A DNA stretch of 64,000 nt from Erigeron canadensis. Lineage: Eukaryota; Streptophyta; Magnoliopsida; Asterales; Asteraceae. Location of the stretch: NCBI RefSeq assembly GCF_010389155.1, contig NC_057768.1, positions 25,243,966 to 25,307,965 on the forward strand, read 5' to 3'. The translations under genes and the position numbers were made by a program. The notes under the pieces were generated by a model. That model saw nothing but the letters and a program-made list of their open reading frames with translations, was not told the origin of the DNA and made no database searches. Positions 20,912 through 32,793 of the stretch are shown piece by piece (positions within the stretch are counted from its first letter, which is position 1; each line of letters opens with the position of its first letter).

Positions 20912-22075
20912 GAGCACTCACAGTGCCTTCGTTCTCCCGCTCGTTCTTGTATCAGGGACAAGTGCACTCCCACTCGTTTTCGATCTTTCGTTCGTCTAGG
21001 GACGAGAACTTGTTCACTTTATTATTTATTATTTTTTATTTTTCAATGCAATGTAACGGCCACAAGTTTTGAAATTCAAAAAACTTACACTTTAGGTCTT
21101 CTCAATGTAACGGTCAGTTTTAAAAAATTTACACTTTTGGTGATTTGGTCCTTATTTATCATATATATATACAAACCATTTAACTTCTTACTCTCTACCA
21201 AAAAACGCACACTCTTCTAAGCAAATAACACATTCATAAAAGAACCATATATGACAAACAACATACCAAACATGACCGGTCACGATGCAAAAATGGGCAT
21301 GCAGGATCACATGCTCCGCAATGATGCAAACAGATCTACAGTTAACATTGTCATTGACAACTTGACTTCCAACAAAGCGGCAATCACAGCTGAAGTTGAA
21401 CGACTTGAAGCCGCAAAACATGCTCGTAACACGTCGAAGTTGAGTTTATTATTTATCTTCGGCGACACATTGACTGGCTCAATAAAACTATTTTTCAGCT
21501 TCCCGCTGCTACTACCACTTTAAACACCACTCTAGACCACACATCATTTTGGCAAGGTGCTATCGGTGGTGGTCATCCTGATGATTACCTGACTGACCCC
21601 GGTGAGGAGTACGCATCTCCGCAACCCGATCTCCTGAACAATATTGGTACATTCAACGCAATGACGACGACATGACTGTGGACTCGGACTACTTTGAGTG
21701 TTAGTCTTATGTATGCTTTAGACTATGTGTTAGTATTAAGTGTGTTTATGTTTTTTTTTATTATTAATGTGTTCGTATTATGTATGTTTTATCTTATTGT
21801 ATTGTATGTCTTTTATTTAATGAAATTTTTAAACGTGTTTTTATTAAAAAATTGAAGTTGTATAAGTTAGAGGGCTAAAAGTGTATAAATAAATAGATGG
21901 TACAATATTGGGTTAAAAAAGTAAAAATAAATCAATAGTGGGTCCTAGACTAATCCTGGCATTGTAGGTCTTTTGTGGGATTAGTTCTTGGTTAGTCCTT
22001 GGGCTGATGTGGAGCTAATGTAGTTCTGACAGAGATTAGTTCTTGGAGAATGAGTCTAAGGAACTGTGAGTGCTC
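20912..22075 (+). mobile_element. Harbinger-like non-autonomous element, copy 2
   Basis: The ends GAGCACTCACAGTGCC and GGAACTGTGAGTGCTC form a good inverted repeat, flanked by TTA at 20909-20911 and 22076-22078. It has the same layout and orientation as copy 1. Its frame starts at 21251 (NNIPNMTGHDAKMG, VIDNLTSNKAAITAEVERL) and is broken by a 1-base loss near 21430 relative to copy 1; past that, GGGHPDDYLTDPGEEYASPQ can be read. The small protein is predicted helical and is not a transposase I recognise. Confidence 0.65.
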
Positions 22076-22078
22076 TTA

Positions 22079-24647
22079 GTATATCAAATGGCAATAATCT
22101 GTATTAATGGATCTATTTTTTTTTTAAATCTAACTCTATTAATAATGTTCCTATAAATCATAGTAGAAGTTTTATCATAAAGTTAACATTTCGGGTAATT
22201 ATTAGAGGGAAAATCTAAAATTTTTCAAATTAGGGTGCACGGTTGCGAGTAGACACATCGGTTCTAATTGGTCTTGGTCTTGGAGTAGGGGAGTGCGACC
22301 AGGTAGAGAGCAACAAGAACTTGATGAATTGTTAACTTCGATTGGTGATTTTCAACTTTCAAGAGGTAGCGACATTTGGGTTTGGAACTATCGTGGTGAA
22401 AAAGAGTTTATAGTTTCCAACTTACGTCATGCTCTTGATAGTTTTAGTCTTCCCGCTGAAGATTCTTCCACGGTTTGGAATTCTTGGATTCCAAAAAAGG
22501 TAAACATCTTCATTTGGCGCCTTCTCCGCGATCGCCTTTCTTCTCGCATTAACTTGGCAGTTCGCAGAATCCCTAACATGCCGTTGATTTTGCCCCACCT
22601 GTTTCTCGGGCCTTGACTTGGCTGAACACACTTTCAACACCTGCAACATTGTTAGTGAAACTCGAGCTCATCTTTCGGTTTGGTTACAAATTCAGATTCC
22701 TGCTTGTAGTCCTGTTGAGTTACTTTCTTAGGTCGACAGCTTGCATTACACTTTTAATTATAAGCGGATCTTAAAAGGTATTTTATCCATTTGGTGGTGG
22801 CATTTATGGAAAAATAGGAACCAAGCTTCATTTTCTTCCGAGCAAGAAAGAGGAGGAGAACATTTTCATTTCCGTTCGTTCCTTATTTTTTTTATGGTTA
22901 TCGTCTCATTGTAAGAAATTTAGTTTCCTGTAGCCTTTATGGCAAGTTAGTTCGATTTATATGATGTAATTTTTTCCCTTTGGTACCTTATCGGAGATTA
23001 TTTATAAAATTCTGTTGTTCATAAAAAAAAAAAAAAGATGTTTCACCAAAACTTTTAAAAGAATGCATGGGAATGAGGAATATATCTATAGTAAGGTTAT
23101 CGACATCCTCGAGTTATTATAATCATTGGTGACGCTAACGGTAACAAATATTTTCCAAATTAAGGATAAAATAAATCCATATTTGAATAATACTTGAGTC
23201 AACTTGTATGTGGACCAATTAATTGGTAGATAAAAGAAGACAAAGACAAAGACAAGGGAGAGGGAGCAATAAACACATATGAAGGTAAAATGTATGTAAT
23301 CAAATGATCATGTATCTACATAAGATAAAGATGGATGGTGACCCTTGAGACCAGCCAAGGTTTCTGTTCCTTTCAATCTAGTTGTACACTAACTTGGTTT
23401 TCACTTAGGTTAAATAGTGATATATGTACACAACAAATTAATTGCTATACGCAAAAGAACAACTACAACATTACACTACATATAAATGCATAAAGAATAT
23501 TGAAAGTGTTGTATATGATCAAATTTTATTGTTTTTTTTCCTTTTTCTTTTTGAAAAACAAGTTTTATTAAATTTTAAGATTAAACATCTTAGGAAAAGA
23601 ACATTACATCATAAAGTTCGGTCTGATCTGCCACAATATCCACGGTTTACTAAGATTACGACAAGGATTAGATATCCAAATGTAAGAAACTGACACAATA
23701 TTATGAAACATTATGTCTTCCTTCGACTCTGTTGACACCTAGTTGTTTATGTGCTTCCATAAAGATCACCACCAACCGAAGCAAATAGCTTTCAAAACAT
23801 GTATACACTTTAGAGACGTATGAAGATGATCATGAATACCAAAAATGCACCCACTCGGGTCAATGTACGTAGGGGATGTCAACTTGCAACCGGTTTCTGA
23901 TCCATATTGAAGATCCGTCATGAAATTGCATTAACAAAATAGGTGATTAAATTACTCGAGACTCGTTGAGCAGACAAGGCATTGAATTAATGAATTGAGT
24001 CTACCAAAACTCCTACCACTTTATGAGAAAAGATTAATTAAAAACTACTTCAACATACAAAACATAAATATGAAATATCTCTAACTTTCAGCATACTACC
24101 TATTCTGAATGTTACTGCTGGAGTTCGAATCATAAAAATCCTAACATTTTTTGTTTTTAAATTAAAAAAAATGGCATATAGTTTTTTTTATTATTATATT
24201 TTTTTTTACTTATAAACTATCAAAACCCAACAACACTAACAACATATATGCTGTTTTTCAATGAGATGAATTGACAATTAAGCCGACATGATTTTGGACA
24301 TATAAGCTTTGTATGTAGCATATATGTGCTATATCTATATCTATCAATAGTACGAGCGTGGACCTTGGTTTTAATTTGGAGGTCCGCGGATTTAATTCGT
24401 GGCAGCATACGATGCAGATTTTTAGCTTTGATTTTATTCAAGCTACAAGAAATAGACATGTATATATATTGACACAAAAATGACAGTAGGATTGAATTGA
24501 TTATTATCAATCGATTAATTTTAATTCTTTTTAAAATCATCCTAATTGTATTCTAATTTATTTTTTCTCTTTTCTGTAATTTTTCACAAGCATTTATATA
24601 TTTCTTATTTATTTATTTTTATCTATACTATGTTATTAAGATTACAC
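22079..24647. other. Spacer with a LINE relic, otherwise unassigned
   Basis: Apart from the LINE fragment at 22230-23036, no gene is seen. Around 23525-23690 a T-rich start followed by mixed sequence could be the 3' end of a - strand LINE, but no coding part is recognisable. The remainder is AT-rich. Confidence 0.35.
22230..23036 (+). pseudogene. 5'-truncated L1-type LINE relic (zf-RVT region and poly-A)
   Basis: The frame at 22293-22590 reads SDIWVWNYRGEKEF and then WNSWIPKKVNIFIWRLLRDRL. This is the zinc-binding region found after the reverse transcriptase of plant L1 LINEs (zf-RVT). It continues after frame breaks through a Cys/His segment to WWWHLWKNRNQASF-like sequence near 22795, and ends in a poly-A run at 23023-23036. 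The reverse transcriptase core is absent and stops interrupt the frame, so it is dead. No target duplication was identified. Confidence 0.75.
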
Positions 24648-25457
24648 TAGGGAGTAGGGATGGTATTCGGTACTGTACCGTACCGAACTGGTACCGAACC
24701 GATTGATACCGATACCAAAATCATCTCAATCCCAAAACCGATACCGTACCGAAAGTATAGGTATCGGTTTTTCGGTACCATACCCCTATAATACTGAATT
24801 TTATTGAACAAAAAATCCGAAATTGCCTTGTTGCACCATGGCACCCTCCCATTTAGTAATCAACTTCAATTTAGAAACAAAATCATATAAGAACATATTC
24901 TAGAAAATTATATTTGTTACAAAAAGAGTGTGCAACATCTCAAAGAGCATAACTGGTAATCAAATTATGGGCATTTGAAAAAATGCAAATGTTCCAATAA
25001 ATTTATTGGTTTCACTTTTCAATATGAAAATAGTCAAATACCACCTCCAGCTTCTCCATTGTTAGTGTACGTGTTGTGCTAATTACATACTCTAATTGAA
25101 AAGTTCAGTGCATCCCAATTTTCTTGCAGAGATAGTAATAATTCTTTGCAAAATTAGCATACTGTGTGACCATTTAAGCCTTGATTCACTACAACATGAT
25201 AGTATAACATCCGCCATCGCCTACAACAAATGAATAGTATAGGTTAAGCCTACCACTACATCCTACGGTTTATGTTTTTCAAGTAATCGGGATTCATATT
25301 CGGTTTTCCCGTACCGAACCAGTATCGAATCAATTAGTACCGAAACCGATTTCATCCTAAAATGAGAATCGATACCGAAACCGAATCCCCATCGGTACCG
25401 ATTTTCGGTATCAGTACCGGTTCGGTCTCGATTTTTCGGTTTTTTCGCTCATCCCTA
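24648..25457. mobile_element. hAT-like non-autonomous element
   Basis: The left end TAGGGAGTAGGGATGG and right end CTCATCCCTA fit hAT-type termini (YARNG). The flanks GATTACAC (24640-24647) and AATTACAC (25458-25465) agree at 7 of 8 bases, the hAT duplication length. Both subterminal regions are dense in GGTACCGATA/CGGTACCG motifs in both orientations. It is about 810 bp without a transposase frame. Confidence 0.55.
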
Positions 25458-28400
25458 AATTACACCACCTCTTGCTGAAAAGTTACATTAATTGGGATAC
25501 GGAAAATTATTTATACCTCCTTAATTATTAAATTACAACATCATTCTCTTATCTTATAAAATAGATATTTAGTAACCCTTTACATCAATTATCTACATCA
25601 CTCGACGTCGCCATCACTAATCCACTACTACCTATCACCGCCATCACCACCGGTCGCCGTCGACACATTGAGCGGATACTGTACTATATTCATTTAAATT
25701 TGCAAGATGCTGAAATTTTAAAATACTCTAACATTAAATGTTTACATACAAGTTTAATTAGCCAATTATATTCTATTTATTTTTTATAGTTTTGATCAAA
25801 TATGTTACTTATATAGCTATTATTTGTTTAATTGATTAAATAAAAACAGGTGAAGTGGTTTCGGAAGTTCGTTTTTCCATGTTGGACAAGATGTCTATCG
25901 TCCTAAGTTGTGTAAGACATGTTATAAAGCCCGATATCTCCCTTAACGGAAAAACGGGTTAAGCCGGCACGGAAACCGCTTATATTAAGGAAATCCCACG
26001 TAAAGTTTCGTGGCCATACGAAGAAGCGGGGTCTCTTTATGAGACAAACAGTCCGCGTACGTCTCGACACGTCCAACCCTGGGAAACGGGCCGATTTGGG
26101 CTCGAAACGGGAAAAATCGTTTTTTTTCGAACTATGGGGAAAATCGTTTTGGAAGTTCATTTTTTCATGCTGGACACACACCAAGCTTCGTCTAAATTTG
26201 GGTTCTCTAGCCATAGTTTCAAAAATTATGATTATTCAAAAAATCAATGTTTGTGTTTAGCGGAAGTATACCTTTGTACAAATACGTAATGAAGTAAATA
26301 ACCATTTCTATTATATGGAAGAAAAAAAATAAGAATTTCATATTTCATCACGGACTCACGGCTACCCACTGAATCAAGCTGATACTACAAAACTTGTATA
26401 GCCCAGTACATAGCTACATCTTAGAAACTCTTTGGACCGTCTCTTCCATGTTTGGGCCCGGTCCAACCATGGTTTGTTTAAAACTTTAAATCGATTAGCA
26501 AGTTTTCTTATATTTTGCTATTATCGTTATCATGTAATAACGAACTTGTCAAAAAGATTTCATGACCCTTGAAACATAAATCATAATCTTTTTCGCAATC
26601 AACTGTTACTATTTGTATGTTGACTAGCTAAAAGCTCTTAGACTATCAAGAACTAACTTTCCCCATTTTCCATTTTATTTTATTCATTCTTTGGTTTGTA
26701 GGGGCAATAATCATAATAATTTGTATGTATAAACCATACATGATATATGTGTTTGGTATCCAGAATTATGAGGGGAACTGCCCACACTCTCCTCTTGTCT
26801 ATACCGTCCTCGTGAATACGTTGAAGATGTTGGGTTTAACAGGGTTAATTTGATGAACAACACTATGTTTAATGATTAAACTTGCTTGTAATTACATAGA
26901 ATTGTTCATACGTGCATACATAGGTTTTTCGACACTTGTAACCTCCGGTGGTTGTTTCTTTATATAGACAACCAACAGACATATCTAATAGACATACCTT
27001 TTCACAAACGACTCTTCACGTACAGACACGACTTTTCACATCTAACCGCCTATTCGGTTATAATCTTCTAACTTGACACTTTTGGTACTAACTAAACACT
27101 TTCTAATTTGACACACTTAACCCAAAGTTTAGGTTAACAATCAACAGAAGCAAGTGTTTGGACAGATAGTGATATCATTTTTAGGAGCCTTAGCTTTCTG
27201 AGGGGAAGCTGCCTACACTACTCTCCTCTTGTCTATACCGACTACCCTGGTCTGAGCAAGACCCTCACCTTTGGATGGCGGGGGCAGATTCTATTCGACA
27301 ATTGTCGTTCAAAAAAATTAAAGGAATAGCCTTTGTACCTGTATTATCCGTGTAATGTGTACCACATCGAATTTAGGGTGTGTGTGCGTGTTATTGTGTG
27401 TTTGTACCCCTTTGGCTTTGTGTGTCATTGTTTGCCCATATACGAGGCAAGAAGAAAGGAATGGTGAAACAACAAGATATAGTTGACTAGCTAGTGAATT
27501 AAAGGAACAATTGGAAAGAGATTTACATGTATACGTGGTCTAAGTTTGTGTTGCGTGATCCTTGGGCCTCGTAAGTCTTAGCCCAAGATTAGACATCAAT
27601 TTAAAAAAAGAAGTCAGTAATGGATGACCATATGGCATGCTTAAAAAATGTGTTTAGCAGAAGTATCAATTTGTGACAAACATGAAATTGAAAAGAAACA
27701 CATACTTCCCACTAATTAGGAAAATGATAAATCTCCTAAAAAATTAGCTTAATAATTTTCTTAAATATAGCCTGTGGATGTTTGATAAACTTGATCATTA
27801 TATTAAAGGTTTTTTCTTAAAATCGATCCTAGTCTCTTAAACAAATGCATCCTATGATGAATGTTGAGAATTGTGATTATTCTATCACAATACAATGGTA
27901 AAGTCAAAAGGTGCATACTATATAAGTGCATCATGATGGTAATCGTTTTGCCATTTTGGTTTCATCATTAATCACATATAAATGAACCTGTTCATCACCC
28001 ATTAATTTGTAATATCAAGTTTATCCAATACTATGAAAAAATAGCGCTATATTTTTGAAGTAATATATACTAGTCTACACATATTTACTCGGTATAGTAG
28101 CAAATAAGAAGCATAGGTGAATTGCTTTACTACTCTATTCCTCCTTTTGTAACTTGAAACATTCTTTGATATGCATATTTAAATTGGGGATTTATCTAGA
28201 TTCAAATTTACCCATTTCTTAAATCTCTTAATCATTTAAAAATGGAAATGTAGCCCAACAAATAGCTTAATTAGTTTATATGATCTAGCTAGATTTGCCA
28301 TTTTTATGAGAGACATGATCTCCTACAATCATCCCTAGCTGTCTTAATAAAGTGCCAGAGTTAGCAAATAATGTTCTTAAAATCGCTTCAATGTAGTTTA

Positions 28401-29676
28401 TGGTTTGATACTAGCAATCCCATTGATGGGGACATGTCGTCACCTGCCAACGTGACAACAACAACGACATGCATATATATATATATTTCCAAGGAAAATG
28501 GAAGTACAATGACAAGGAAGCGAATCTATGAACATGTAATTTTATCACATTAGCTTGACCTAGCTTCTAAAGCACGAAAGACGGAAAGAGGGATGGGGAG
28601 TGGGGAACTAAAAGTGTCCGAGGGTGCAAGAAAAGGAAAGGTCTTGGTACATGAATCTTTTTAGCTAGCTCTATAAGCACATGGATCCTACTTTTACTTT
28701 GATTTGTACCAGGAAAGGAAGGATGTATGGTGCAACATTGATCTTGGCTTTATTCCAATCAAGTTATAAAAATGGAGAAGTTATAGCAATTAAGAATGGG
28801 AAGGGTAGTGGTTTGTCTATCATAAGTTAAAGGTCTGATGATGCAACTTTCTTGATAATATAATCTGAAAAAAGTAGCAGAATCATGCTTGATCCCACTA
28901 TGTAATTATGATAAGTAATTAACATCTTAGAAAAAGGTTTCATACATAAAAGGGGATACTTATAAACTAACTGTCAAAACAGAACTTGAATTTGTTTAAG
29001 GCAGCAAAAGGAATATATTCTCCTTTCTTAACAACCTTAATTGATGCTTTTGTAATGTAGTATAAGCTGGTTTCAATTAAAGTAAGCTAAAATGAAGCTT
29101 TTAGTTGTATATCGATTGTTGGGGAATTCAGTATAATAATGAACAGATAATCATATAATCATAATTTCTGAAAGATGCTTAATCACTTTCAAATTGAATC
29201 AATTTAACAGTTCACCCAAATTATTCAATCGGATACAATTTAGAGAATTAAAACTTTATATGTTGATGTTTGAGAGCGTTTGAATCAGAAGAAAAAAAAA
29301 AATAGGATAAATAATCAACAATAAACAAATATATCTAAGTTTAGGCCCATTAACTTACATAAATTTCAATTGGCAAAAATAGTCCCTTATTTTTCAAAAA
29401 TTAATTTTTTTAATAGATTTTTACCATAACAACATAATGAAAATAAAAAAAAAAATTTAAGCTCGACCCAAGCCAGGGGATCTGCTCCTTGGACCTCGTT
29501 TCCATAGACCACAGGCGTTGCATCTGGACCCCCATACCTTATGGGCCTTACCCTAAGGTCCTAATAAATTCAGATAGATGTGCATTCTAATAAATTCAAA
29601 TAGATGTGCTTCTAATAAATTCAGATAGATGTGCATTCCGTACCTTCGAGTCTAAATGATGTTTTATTATGACAAC
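25458..29676. other. Gene-poor repeat-rich spacer
   Basis: No gene is seen. At 25600-25690 a CACC/GTCGCC-rich stretch ending GCCGTCGACACATTGAGCGG looks like a decayed Helitron 3' end. A 25-40 bp segment around GGAAGTTCGTTTTTCCATG is repeated at 25862 and 26150. Another, TGAGGGGAAGCTGCC...CCTCTTGTCTATACCG, occurs at 26769 and 27199; the second may belong to a LINE tail ending near 27318. A 26-bp tandem repeat lies at 29561-29637. The rest is unassigned. Confidence 0.4.
29561..29637. repeat. Three tandem copies of a 25-26 bp unit
   Basis: CTAATAAATTCAGATAGATG plus TGCATT is repeated three times head to tail (29561-29586, 29587-29611, 29612-29637). The middle copy has one substitution and a one-base loss. 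It lies 40 bp left of the solo LTR at 29677. Confidence 0.85.
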
Positions 29677-31168
29677 TGATGTGTATTTTCTAGTTTTAAA
29701 TTTATGAACACGAAATACCTAGCTACTGACTACTACACACTTGCGGGCAGTGAACCCGTTCGTATGCAATATAGTTGACTTGGTAAACCGAGGTCGAACA
29801 CAAGGACTTAATAAGCAATTGTTACAATAAAATGATTCAGATAAAAAGGGGGTTTTTGTGACCGAATTGTCACGTGCAAAGTTAGTGAAGAAAGTCAGTA
29901 ATCCCGTAGGATTAATCGCAAAGAGTATTTGATTGGTTGAATCTTAACACAGATTTAAAAATGAACACCTACTTGGATCAGCTCACATGCCAATCATCGG
30001 GTCTAAATATTACTTGCATTTGTTGAACGACTCAAAAAGTAGACAAGATGAACTCCCGTTATACTTGAAACTTCAACTGCTCAAAACATAATTATTGCTC
30101 CCGCACTTAATTTCTCCTCTAAACAGTTAAGCATTAAATTCCTGAGTTGATTTTATGATTTAATCTTTTGAAAGCTTTCTCCCGAACTGCTTATTCGCCT
30201 AATCAGATCCCTCCATCATAGGCGTTTACACATTCAAAATGAATTTAATTGTTTTTAATCTTTATCGTTGATTTCTCCCAAACTCCAACGATTTCAGGTT
30301 AATTATAGACCGATTAACCATTTCATAAATCAATTGACAATGACATAGATTTCTCCCGAACTTCTAATTATAATTATCAATCAATTAATATAAAAGTTGA
30401 AAACAATATTTAAATCCAAATAAATGTGGATCTTCGATTAAACATATAAACCTTGTTCAACATTCACAAGCAACATTAATTCGACCCTATGACATACTTA
30501 CTACCCAAGCGGGTGCTAATGATTTAGCTACTCATATTAAAAACACAAGAACAAACAAATAGAGAGGAAATCATATTATACCAAATGAATGACGATAATC
30601 CGGTAGCAATGATGATTACAATCCAAAGCTGAAAATAGGTGAAACCCTAATCACTTGTTTGCTCCAAAGTATTCCAAACTATATGAAAACTAATAAAATT
30701 GTGTTGTCAATTCGTCCCAAAGTGCAGAACCCTAACTGATCCCATGTACAAAACACGCGTGTAATGCCCGTTACTGGGGTAACTGGCCGTTACACTTATA
30801 CTACATGTCTAACGGGCGTTACTGGCCTAACGGCCGTTACTCGCCAGTTGATTTCTAACGGCCGTTAGTTCTCTAACTGCCAATTACAAGAGAAACCACA
30901 TATCACCTCTATAACGGCCGTTACTACAGTAACGGCAGTTACAACTTTCAGATTTCGTTTTCTTCATCTTTCGCTTGATTTCACCCGAATCCTTCTCCTG
31001 TTTCTTCCATAACTCATCAAAATCGACCAATTCATTCGTCTAATCAATTTCCAACCTGAAAACACTCAACACACCTTCAAAGCATCGAAAGTTGGATATA
31101 AAACTATCAAAATGACGAATAATTGGTTCTAAAATCACGTGGGAAATGGTATAAAATATGATACATCA
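29677..31168. mobile_element. Solo LTR, 1492 bp, with ACAAC target duplication
   Basis: The unit starts TGATGTGTATTTTC and ends ATATGATACATCA, giving TG...CA ends with a short inverted match (TGATGTGTAT/ATACATCA). ACAAC flanks it on both sides (29672-29676 and 31169-31173). There are no gag-pol frames and no second LTR, so it is best read as a solo LTR. Near the start is GGGCAGTGAACCCGTTCG and the motif GGTAAACCGAGGTCGAACAC. A cluster of TAACGGCCGTTA palindromes lies at 30755-30945. The superfamily (copia or gypsy) cannot be told from the LTR alone. Confidence 0.75.
30755..30945. promoter_or_regulatory. Cluster of TAACGGCCGTTA palindromes in the solo LTR
   Basis: Exact 12-bp palindromes TAACGGCCGTTA occur at 30828-30839, 30856-30867 and 30912-30923, with variants (TAACGGGCGTTA, GTAACGGCAGTTAC, AATGCCCGTTAC) nearby. 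Each palindrome holds AACGG on both strands, the core bound by plant three-repeat MYB proteins in M-phase elements. The repeats are seen directly; a regulatory role is inferred. Confidence 0.4.
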
Positions 31169-31173
31169 ACAAC

Positions 31174-31890
31174 TAGCTAATTAATCCGAGTTTAACCCAG
31201 GCATATCAATCAAAGTTCTATAAAAACACATTTTCGCCACCGAAGTTGCGATAGTTTAACAATACTCGTATCCTCAAAAGTCAAAATAGTACATCTTATA
31301 AGTTATAATTAGTTTATTAACTTGCATAATATGTGGATAATTAAAATTTTGTTATGACAAAATTATTTAGATGATGAAACTTAAAAGACAATGTATAATT
31401 TATTAGTGTTTTTTCATTAAAAAAATTAAAATATATATATATATTTTAAAAATAACATTTTAAAATAACAAAAATAAAATTGTAATAAATTGTAAGAAGA
31501 AAAGTGATTATGACATCATAAATAAATTTTTTTAAAAAAAATAAAACTTGATTTTAAGAAATAATTTGGATATGACAAATAAACAATATTTTTGGAATGA
31601 TAATGTCACAACAATTTTAATATATAAAGAGAAAGATAATGATCAAATAAATTAATCAAATTACACAAAAATACTAAAAAAAGAGTCGAGCTTTTGTTTA
31701 TATATTTTGTCGATAGCATTACCAAGAGCTTTTTATTGATATGATCATGAAGTTATTAACCATGTTCTTAGAAGATCTTACGGCTACCACTTTCCAAATT
31801 AATTTGACACTATATATGATCACCATAATTATAGACTTCGCAAGAAACGTATAGATCTAAAAATAAAATTGTATTTATAATTAAATTAAA
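31174..31890. other. AT-rich spacer
   Basis: Very AT-rich sequence with A/T runs and no reading frame, hairpin or repeat boundary that I can support. Confidence 0.4.
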
Positions 31891-32793
31891 GGGATAACTG
31901 TAGAAAATAGAAAGCACCTTTCGATCAATTCACGAAAATAGCAGTGACCTTTAAAAGTTTTACTTTTTAGAAATGAACTTTCATTTATTTCCGAAAATAG
32001 TATATTTGACACGTAGACATGATGACATGGACATTTTTTGATGATGTGACATCTTTTAGTGACTTTGCATACTTTATAACTACAGAATATAGAAAGGATC
32101 TTTCGACTAATATACGAAAATCACAATGACCTTTAAAAGTTTGACTTTTTAGCAATAAAATCTCATTTATTGTCAGATTACTTCAACACCGAAGACAGCG
32201 ATGTTGGAGGTGGAGGTGGAGGTGGTTTTGTCTCGATTTCTTCAACTAATTTAGAAACCTTCGATGGTCTGTTCAAGTTCGAGTTAACCTCTGGACCTTC
32301 GCTATCTGGATCTATGTCATATGTCGACGAACTATTCGTAAACGATCCAGATCCGGCCTATGAAACTCTCGTCTCACCTTGAACTTCCTCTGGATAGGAC
32401 GACGTTTTGGCATATAATTATAGAGATTTTTAATCTCAAGATAGACGAAGAAGAACTAGATCTATGTCGCCTTTAAGATCTTCATACACAGCCTTTCAGC
32501 TTGTCAATGCTTGAAATAGAAAGAGACTCAACAGAAATCAATAAAATCAAGCTGAAATAAGCTTCAGGATAAAATGACAAGAAGAAATACATTGCCAGAA
32601 CCAAGACTGAAACAGAGTCATGTCATTTTTTGAGGGAAATGACACGACTGATAAAAATTACATAAATAAATAAATAAAATAATGTTATGTCACTAAAAGA
32701 TGTCACGTCATCAAAAAAATGTTCATGTCATCATGTACACGTGTCAAATGTACTATTATCGGAAATAAATAAAAGTTCATTTCTAAAAAATAT
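31891..32793. mobile_element. Foldback, Mutator-like element with an enclosed coding-like fragment
   Basis: The arm at about 31960-32066 (TTTTTAGAAATGAACTTTC, then GATGATGTGACATCTTTTAG) returns inverted at 32682-32793 (CTAAAAGATGTCACGTCATC, then GAAATAAATAAAAGTTC). An 80-bp direct repeat also lies in the left part (about 31894-31975 and 32076-32157), so the right end seems to have lost its outer segment. Between the arms is a GC-richer segment with an open frame. The structure resembles Mutator-like elements that carry captured host sequence; no target duplication was found. Confidence 0.5.
32170..32382 (+). pseudogene. Coding-like fragment inside the foldback element
   Basis: The frame reads SDYFNTEDSDVGGGGGGGF, then LFKFELTSGPSLSGSMSYVD and ELFVNDPDP before a stop. 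After a frame change, DRRRRTRSMSPLRSS follows near 32440. The codon pattern and higher GC differ from the surrounding AT-rich arms. The Ser-rich composition and SMSPLR motif faintly recall BKI1/MAKR-type regulators, but I do not consider this established. It has no proper start and is best called a captured gene fragment. Confidence 0.35.

Noticed and set aside
22293..22616. A 107-codon frame as a host gene
   Set aside because: Its sequence is the zf-RVT region of a LINE, followed by frame breaks and poly-A, so it is a retroelement relic.
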